The position numbers and the translations under genes are program-made. This document shows positions 58,107 to 64,000 of a stretch of DNA of 64,000 nucleotides, piece after piece. The stretch's first letter is position 1. The number at the start of each line of letters is the position of its first letter. A model generated the notes under the pieces. The model had not been told where the DNA came from. It ran no database searches and saw only the letters and a list, made by a program, of their open reading frames with translations. The DNA is from Devosia sp. (GTDB taxonomy: Bacteria > Pseudomonadota > Alphaproteobacteria > Rhizobiales > Devosiaceae), in assembly GCF_025809055.1 (NCBI RefSeq), contig NZ_CP075529.1, positions 1,550,001-1,614,000 of the forward strand. The letters run 5' to 3'.

Positions 58107-58895
58107 TTACTTCTTCACTTCACCGGCATGATCGGCCGCCGACAGCTTGGCGCCGCGCTCTTCGATCTTTTCGATCGCCTCGCCCACCGGTGTGTTCGGT
58201 GCCTTCATCAGATGCGCATGGCGCTCGCCCGCATAGGCCCAGTTGACCGCATTGCGCAGCACCTTGCCGACATTGGCGTCGTGATAGGTCGGATAGGTTT
58301 CGTGGCCCGGACGGAAATAGAAGATATTGCCGGCGCCGCGACGATAGGTGAGGCCACTGCGGAACACTTCGCCACCCTGGAACCAGGAGACGAACACCGT
58401 TTCCAGCGGCTCGGGCACCGTGAAGGGCTCGCCGTACATTTCCTCGTATTCGAGCTCGAAATAGGGCGGCAGGCCCTTGGCGATCGGGTGTCCGGGATTG
58501 ACCACCCACAGGCGCTCGCGCTCCCCGGCCTCGCGCCAGTGCAGATTGGCGGGCGAGCCCATCAGCCCCTTGAAGACCTTGGAGTGGTGCCCCGAATGCA
58601 GCACGATCAGGCCCATGCCCTGCCAGACATGCTCCATGACCCGCTTGACCACCACGTCGTCGACCTTGTCATGGGCCGCGTGACCCCACCAGATCAGCAC
58701 GTCCGTATTGGCCAGCGCCTCTTCGGTGCAGCCGTGTTCGGGCTCCTGCAGGGTCGTGGTCTTGACCGAAATGTTCGGGTCCGATTCCAGCAGCATGGCT
58801 ATGTGGTTGTGCATGCCCTTGGGATAGTTCTCGGCCACGACCTTGTTCTTCTGCTCGTGGACGTTCTCGCCCCAGACAAGGGTTCGGATCGGCAT
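58107..58895 (-). CDS. thuA: ThuA, trehalose utilisation protein
   Basis: 262 residues of the ThuA fold: TLVWGENVHEQKN, DVLIWWGHAAHDKV, GMGLIVLHSGHHSKVFKGLMG, WFQGGEVFRSGLTYRRGAGNIFYFRPGHETYPTYHD. The histidine-rich loops resemble metal-binding ThuA-type enzymes recently linked to 3-keto-glycoside metabolism. It lies 170 bp after thuK. ATG 58895 follows a GGAGACTATC site. Confidence 0.92.
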   Translation of the reverse strand: MPIRTLVWGENVHEQKNKVVAENYPKGMHNHIAMLLESDPNISVKTTTLQEPEHGCTEEALANTDVLIWWGHAAHDKVDDVVVKRVMEHVWQGMGLIVLHSGHHSKVFKGLMGSPANLHWREAGERERLWVVNPGHPIAKGLPPYFELEYEEMYGEPFTVPEPLETVFVSWFQGGEVFRSGLTYRRGAGNIFYFRPGHETYPTYHDANVGKVLRNAVNWAYAGERHAHLMKAPNTPVGEAIEKIEERGAKLSAADHAGEVKK

Positions 58896-58951
58896 GATAG
58901 TCTCCTAGTGGAATACCGGCACCGGGCCGGGATAATCTGTTTCGTCTCTGC

Positions 58952-59005
58952 GTCATTCCCGTGCCAACGGGAACCCCGGTTTTCTCAACGGTGGTTCCCG
59001 TTTTT
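58952..59005. repeat. REP-like palindromes between thuK and thuA
   Basis: GTCATTCCCGTGCCAACGGGAACC followed by a second arm GGTGGTTCCCG. Both stems contain the TTCCCG/CGGGAA core of the 2880 element. They occupy part of a 170-bp gap within the operon. Confidence 0.65.
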
Positions 59006-59064
59006 GGGGGAGCGCGCCTTTAGCACCAAAAGGTGGCGACCCTGTGCCGCCACCCATGCCCCGC

Positions 59065-60072
<1,008 letters not shown>

Positions 60073-60086
60073 TTGGCGTTACTCCT

Positions 60087-60932
60087 TTAGCCCTTGACGC
60101 CGCCGGCGGTCAGGCCGCTGACGATCTTGCGCTGGAAGATGAGCACCAGCACCACGAGCGGTACGGTGACGATGACCGATGCCGCCATGATGATGCCCCA
60201 GGGAATTTCGTATTGGGACCCGCCCGAAAGCAGGGCGATGGCCACCGGAACGGTGCGGGTCTGGTTCGAAACGGTAAAGGTCAGCGCGAACAGGAACTCG
60301 TTCCAGGCCGCGATGAAGGCCAATAGGCCCGTCGTCACCAACGCCGGCCACATCAGCGGCATGAACACCTGCGTGATGATGACCCAGGGCGTCGCTCCAT
60401 CGACGATGGCGGCTTCCTCGATCTCGACAGGCAGGTCGCGCATGAAGGTGGTCAGCACCCACACGGTGAACGGCAGGGTAAAGATCGTATAGGCGAAGAT
60501 CAGCGCCCAGGGCGTGTTGTAGATGCCCAGGAACCGGATCACCTCGAACAGGCCCGCCAGCACCGCGATCTGCGGGAACATGGAGACGGCCAGGATAGTC
60601 ATCAGCAACAGGCCCCGCCCCCTGAACCGCACGCGGCTCAGCGCAAAGGATGCGGTGATGGCCAGGAACAGCGCCAGGATCACCGTGACACTGGCCACAA
60701 AGACCGAGTTCAGCAGGTTGCGCGGGAACTCGCCCTGCGTGAACACCTGCCGGAAGTTGTCGAGGCTGAACGAGGTCGGCCAATAGGTGACGCGGAACAG
60801 GTCGGTGCCCGATTTGAGGCTGGTCAGGATCGCGTAGTAGAACGGGAAGACCGACACCACCACGATGAAGATGACCAACAGGTAGAACAGCACCTGCTTG
60901 GTGAGCTTCCAGAAATCGAATGTCGCGTCCAT
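60087..60932 (-). CDS. thuG: Sugar ABC transporter permease ThuG
   Basis: 281 residues, six membrane helices, with the EAA loop IEEAAIVDGATPWVIITQVFMPLMWPAL that docks on ThuK. CUT1-family inner-membrane permease. Its start overlaps the stop of thuF by one base. Confidence 0.93.
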   Translation of the reverse strand: MDATFDFWKLTKQVLFYLLVIFIVVVSVFPFYYAILTSLKSGTDLFRVTYWPTSFSLDNFRQVFTQGEFPRNLLNSVFVASVTVILALFLAITASFALSRVRFRGRGLLLMTILAVSMFPQIAVLAGLFEVIRFLGIYNTPWALIFAYTIFTLPFTVWVLTTFMRDLPVEIEEAAIVDGATPWVIITQVFMPLMWPALVTTGLLAFIAAWNEFLFALTFTVSNQTRTVPVAIALLSGGSQYEIPWGIIMAASVIVTVPLVVLVLIFQRKIVSGLTAGGVKG

Positions 60933-61912
60933 CAGCGATCTCCCCCTTCGAAGTTCACTTTGCCTAGCCAGATATAGAGGATGGTGAAGATGGCGATCAG
61001 CAGGAACAGCAAGGTCGATTGCGTCGAGCCCTCGGCGAAATTGTTGAACTGGAACAGGTTCTCCTGCGCCAGAACCGACATCGTCTTGGTCGAGCGCGAA
61101 TTGGGCGTCAGCACATAGATCAGGTCGAAGATGCGCAGCGCATCGAGCACGCGGAAGATGATCGCGACCATGAGCGCCGGACGCACCAGCGGCAGCGTGA
61201 TCTTGAAGAACTGCTTGACCGGATGCACCCCGTCGATGGCGGCGGCTTCATAGATGTCCTTGGGGATCATCTGCAGGCCGGCCAGGATCAGCAGCGCCAT
61301 GAATGGCGTGGTCTTCCAGATATCGACGATCAGAACCGCAGTCATGGCCGTATCGGCCGAGGCGGTCCAGGCCACCGGGGCAGCCAATAGGCCCAGCTTC
61401 ATGCCAAGATCGTTGATGATGCCGAACTGGTCGTTCAGCATCCAGCTCCACATACGGGCCGAAACGATGGTCGGAATGGCCCAGGGAATGAGAATGGCGG
61501 CACGCACGATGCCCCGGCCCCGGAACTCGGCATTGAGCACCAGTGCCACGATCATGCCGAGCACCGTTTCCCACAGCACCGACCAGAAGGCGAAGCGCAC
61601 GGTGTTCCACACCGCATTCCACCAGTCCGGATCGGCCAGCACGCCGCGATAGCGGACCGTACCGCTCTCCAGCACCTGCCAGCGCAGGTAATTGCCGAAG
61701 CCGACCCATTCGGCGCCGTAGAGATTGTTGAGCGTCGCGTCGGTGAAAGAAAAGTAGATCGACCGCAAGAGGGGCCAGCCGGCAACGATTGCCAGGGCAA
61801 TCAGCATCGGCACCAGGAACCAGCGCGCGGCTCGCACCCGCTGCTGCATGAGTTCCGATTTTATCTTGGGTGTTGTGGCCGAGGCCACCGACCCCATCGT
61901 TTCCGTCGCCAT
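60932..61912 (-). CDS. thuF: Sugar ABC transporter permease ThuF
   Basis: 326 residues with a ~25-residue cytoplasmic N-terminus, a first helix FLVPMLIALAIVAGWPLLRSIYFSF and an EAA loop IYEAAAIDGVHPVKQFFKITLPLVRPAL. Partner of ThuG. It starts 90 bp after thuE, behind a strong hairpin. Confidence 0.93.
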   Translation of the reverse strand: MATETMGSVASATTPKIKSELMQQRVRAARWFLVPMLIALAIVAGWPLLRSIYFSFTDATLNNLYGAEWVGFGNYLRWQVLESGTVRYRGVLADPDWWNAVWNTVRFAFWSVLWETVLGMIVALVLNAEFRGRGIVRAAILIPWAIPTIVSARMWSWMLNDQFGIINDLGMKLGLLAAPVAWTASADTAMTAVLIVDIWKTTPFMALLILAGLQMIPKDIYEAAAIDGVHPVKQFFKITLPLVRPALMVAIIFRVLDALRIFDLIYVLTPNSRSTKTMSVLAQENLFQFNNFAEGSTQSTLLFLLIAIFTILYIWLGKVNFEGGDR

Positions 61913-61948
61913 GTCTTTTCCTCCCCCATTGTCGTCGATATTTGCGCG

Positions 61949-61982
61949 AAGCGGGCGGCGGGGGAAGCCCCACCGCCCGCTT
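61949..61982 (-). terminator. Intra-operon hairpin downstream of thuE
   Basis: A 15-bp stem with one mismatch (AAGCGGGCGGNGGGG arms) and a 4-base loop, about 20 bases past the thuE stop. There is no T-run. Such hairpins after a binding-protein gene typically protect its mRNA or attenuate transcription so that the binding protein is made in excess. Confidence 0.8.
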
Positions 61983-62003
61983 TGCTAGGACAGCCGGGAG
62001 GAC

Positions 62004-63272
62004 TTACCAGGCGTCGCCCTTGAGATCGGCGAGGTCGGCCTCGAGGATTTCGAGGTTTTCGGCCGCCGTACCATTGCCCGACAGGGTGTCATGCACGGCG
62101 CTCCAGAACAGCGACGACACTTCATTGTAGTCGGTCTTGGTCGGAGCGGACGGACGCGGCACGGCCTGCTCGAAGATCGCCTGCCAGTTCGCCATGAAGG
62201 GCGAAGCGGCCAGCACGTCGGCATCCGAATACAGGCTCGGAATGGTCGGCAGGTTGGACTGCTTGATGGCGCGTTCCTTCTGCACTTCTTCCGAAGCCAG
62301 GTACTTCACCAGCTCGATGGCGGCTTCCTGGTCGGGGGAGTACATGGAAACGGCCATGTTCCAGCCACCGAGGGTAGCAGCCGAACGCGCGCCTTCGCCG
62401 TCACCGGCCGGAAGCGGCGCCACGTCGAACTTGCCCTTCACCGAAGAGTCGTCGCCATTGCCCAGTGCATAGGCATAGGGCCAGTTGCGCATGAACACGG
62501 CATTGCCGAGCTGCCACACGCCGCGGCTTTCTTCTTCCATATAGGCCAGCACGCCATCGGGAGCGATGGTGCCAACCCAGCCGGCAGCCCGATCGATAGC
62601 GGCAGCAGCCTGCTCATTGTTGATCGAGACGGTACCGTCGGCCTCGACGATCTGGCCGCCGCCATTCGACATCACCCATTCAAGGGCGTCGCAGGTCAGG
62701 CCTTCATAGGCATTGCCCTGGAACACGAAGCCCCACAGCTCCGAGTTACCCTCGGCGCGTTCGGCATCCATGATTTCCTTGGCGGTGGCTTCCAGGTCAG
62801 CCCAGGTCGCCGGGACTTCCTTGCCATACTTCTCGAGCAGGTCGGTGCGGTAGTAGAGCGCCGGCGCGTCGGTGAAGGCCGGCAGGGCGACGAGCTTGCC
62901 GTCCACGGTCTGCGACTCGATGATCGAGGGGAAGTGGTTGCCCGAAATGTCGGAAGCGGCCTCGGTCAGGTCGACGAAGTGCTCGGCCAGCTGCGGGGCC
63001 CAGATCACGTCGGTCTGATAGACGTCGATATCGGCATTGCCGGCGGCGAGCCACAGGCGATACTGGCCGAACTGGTCGGTGGTGGACGAAGGCATCGGCA
63101 CCACGGTGACGGTGTGGCCGGTATCGGCCTCGAACTTGTCCAGCTGGCTGCGCAGGAATGCCAGGCCATTGCCGGTATCGCCGGAAACGATGGACAGTTC
63201 AGCGGCCTGGGCAACACCGGCAACCAGGGTCACGCTCGCCATCATGCCGACGAACAAAGTCTTGAGTGTCAT
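62004..63272 (-). CDS. thuE: Trehalose/maltose-type ABC transporter substrate-binding protein ThuE
   Basis: 422 residues. Signal peptide of about 23 residues (LFVGMMASVTLVAGVAQAA), then a CUT1 solute-binding protein: SGDTGNGLAFLRSQLDKFEADTG, LAAGNADIDVYQTDVIWAPQLAEHFVDL, KLVALPAFTDAPALYYRTDLLEKYGKEVPATW, WPYAYALGNGD. Order thuE-F-G-K-A-B on one strand with a divergent LacI gene is that of S. meliloti, where the substrates are trehalose and maltose (and sucrose). Confidence 0.92.
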   Translation of the reverse strand: MTLKTLFVGMMASVTLVAGVAQAAELSIVSGDTGNGLAFLRSQLDKFEADTGHTVTVVPMPSSTTDQFGQYRLWLAAGNADIDVYQTDVIWAPQLAEHFVDLTEAASDISGNHFPSIIESQTVDGKLVALPAFTDAPALYYRTDLLEKYGKEVPATWADLEATAKEIMDAERAEGNSELWGFVFQGNAYEGLTCDALEWVMSNGGGQIVEADGTVSINNEQAAAAIDRAAGWVGTIAPDGVLAYMEEESRGVWQLGNAVFMRNWPYAYALGNGDDSSVKGKFDVAPLPAGDGEGARSAATLGGWNMAVSMYSPDQEAAIELVKYLASEEVQKERAIKQSNLPTIPSLYSDADVLAASPFMANWQAIFEQAVPRPSAPTKTDYNEVSSLFWSAVHDTLSGNGTAAENLEILEADLADLKGDAW

Positions 63273-63395
63273 TGAGTTCCTCCCAAAGGAATCGAGTTGG
63301 CGGGAGGCACGGTCAACCAGCCGGACGCTCGGCGCGCTTGGCCAGTTCGCCCTCCCTCAAAAACACTTCGGTTCAAACCGTTCGAGCGGTAATTT

Positions 63396-63409
63396 CCAAA
63401 GCGCTTTGG
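63396..63409. promoter_or_regulatory. LacI-family operator, thuE-proximal
   Basis: CCAAAGCGCTTTGG, a perfect 14-bp palindrome with the central CG expected of LacI/GalR-family operators, about 125 bp upstream of thuE. Confidence 0.75.
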
Positions 63410-63580
63410 GCAAATAGGAACCAGAGCGCCCCATCACTGTCAAGCGGCGAAACGCGCCCGACTCTGCGTTTTTTAAGACGTCGAAAATTTAATCTTGCAA
63501 TTTCAATATCTTACGAAAGCAACCTGTTAATTCACAGGCTTCAGGGCCAATTCCCGGCTGATGTACGCACCTCAAAATTC

Positions 63581-63592
63581 GAAAACGTTTTC
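63581..63592. promoter_or_regulatory. LacI-family operator, regulator-proximal
   Basis: GAAAACGTTTTC, a perfect 12-bp palindrome with central CG, about 175 bp upstream of the regulator gene. It differs in its flanks from 63396, so two affinities or two regulators are possible. Confidence 0.65.
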
Positions 63593-63766
63593 ACCCTCTT
63601 GCCAATAAAATTGAAATCGCTTTGAATTGCCGGCGGAGGAGAAACGGGCGCCCACTTTTCAACAAGCGGCGTCTGCCCTATTGGCAGGATTGCGCCAGCC
63701 TGGCGCCGCCCCTGATCCGCTTCGGCTCGGGGGCGGAAGCGTCCTGACACATGGGTCACTGGCGAA

Positions 63767-64000
63767 ATGAGACTGAAGGACCTGGCGGAACATCTCGGTC
63801 TGTCGCAAACCACGGTGAGCCGCGCACTCAACGGCTATCCCGAGGTGAAGGAAGCGACACGCCGGCGCGTGGCCGATGCGGCCACCGCATTGGGCTATCG
63901 GCCCAATGCCAGCGCCCTGCGCCTCGCCACCGGCCGCGCCGGCGCCGTGGGCCTCGTCCTGCGCGGCGCCGACGAACTTGGTCCGCACATGTCCGAGTTC
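63767..64000 (+). CDS. thuR: LacI family transcriptional regulator, N-terminal part (ThuR-like; runs off the window)
   Basis: 78 residues visible. The N-terminal HTH is typical: MRLKDLAEHLGLSQTTVSRALNG with YPEVKEATRRRVADAA and the hinge-helix region LGYRPNASALRLATGR, then the start of the periplasmic-binding-like domain (AVGLVL). Divergent from thuE, hence the likely repressor of the trehalose operon. GGCGAA precedes the ATG; the ribosome binding site is weak. Confidence 0.88.
   Translation, partial: MRLKDLAEHLGLSQTTVSRALNGYPEVKEATRRRVADAATALGYRPNASALRLATGRAGAVGLVLRGADELGPHMSEF

Larger units (their letters stand above)
63273..63766. promoter_or_regulatory. Divergent control region of thuE operon and LacI-type regulator
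   Basis: 494 bp without a gene; the middle (63410-63630) is AT-rich. It holds two perfect palindromes annotated separately and an imperfect third, TTGAAATCGCTTTGAA (63611-63626), of the same AAAGCG type. The thuE promoter should lie in the left third. Confidence 0.6.

Overview
The window is GC-rich and densely coded, with frequent 1-11 bp overlaps between same-strand genes and many GTG or TTG starts. Gene content points to an alphaproteobacterium of the Hyphomicrobiales, plausibly Devosia or a relative. Pointers are a rhizobial-type thuEFGKAB trehalose operon, a PuuD membrane urate oxidase, and a PuuE-UraD fusion. No rRNA, tRNA, CRISPR array, IS element or prophage was seen. The genus is an inference from content, not from a marker gene.

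Layout. 1-1541: end of an operon (GNAT acetyltransferase, CoA-type Nudix hydrolase, 5' part of a CCA-adding enzyme). 1895-4463: glutathionyl-hydroquinone reductase, a second Nudix hydrolase and a metallophosphoesterase. 4554-7197: overlapping murL-murD2, the alternative route to UDP-MurNAc-L-Ala-D-Glu. 7566-14987: membrane and signalling genes (winged-helix/TPR protein, degenerate receiver, MgtC-like protein, GGDEF-EAL protein) plus a polyol dehydrogenase pair. 15188-20738: a 49-codon membrane protein, adenine deaminase, a CocE-type hydrolase and a secreted tannase-family esterase.

21101-40713 is a purine-catabolism island. On the minus strand, hiuH-xdhA-xdhB-xdhC, a BMP-type ABC importer, puuD, guaD and glcB follow one another. 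A divergent puuE-uraD fusion and, further right, allE-allA complete most of the route from guanine/xanthine through urate and allantoin to glyoxylate, which malate synthase G can feed into the TCA cycle. The allantoate-hydrolysing step and a dedicated regulator are missing. An ArsR/SRPBCC unit with a clear operator sits inside the island.

40788-47501: a YbaY/META protein, a cytidine/deoxycytidylate-type deaminase, otsB-otsA (trehalose synthesis), a ketopantoate-reductase-type enzyme and a DEAD-box helicase. 47965-51399 is the most striking locus: a secreted methionine-rich repeat protein, a YedY-type molybdoenzyme and its cytochrome b partner, divergent from an ECF sigma factor with an NrsF/DUF1109 anti-sigma factor. 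Both divergent promoters carry GTAACC-N16-CGAAT. This matches the SigF/NrsF-MrpX-YedYZ reactive-chlorine defence described in Azospira suillum.

51403-56755: a ThuA-fold protein, a methyltransferase with a GtrA-like protein, a 5'-nucleotidase and small envelope proteins separated by strong terminators. 56885-64000: the thuEFGKAB operon (trehalose uptake and oxidation), divergent from the start of a LacI-family regulator, with palindromic operators between them. Several intergenic repeat families (REP-like hairpins, CTCTCCCC/GGGGAGAG elements and two composite modules) are scattered throughout and also interrupt operons.
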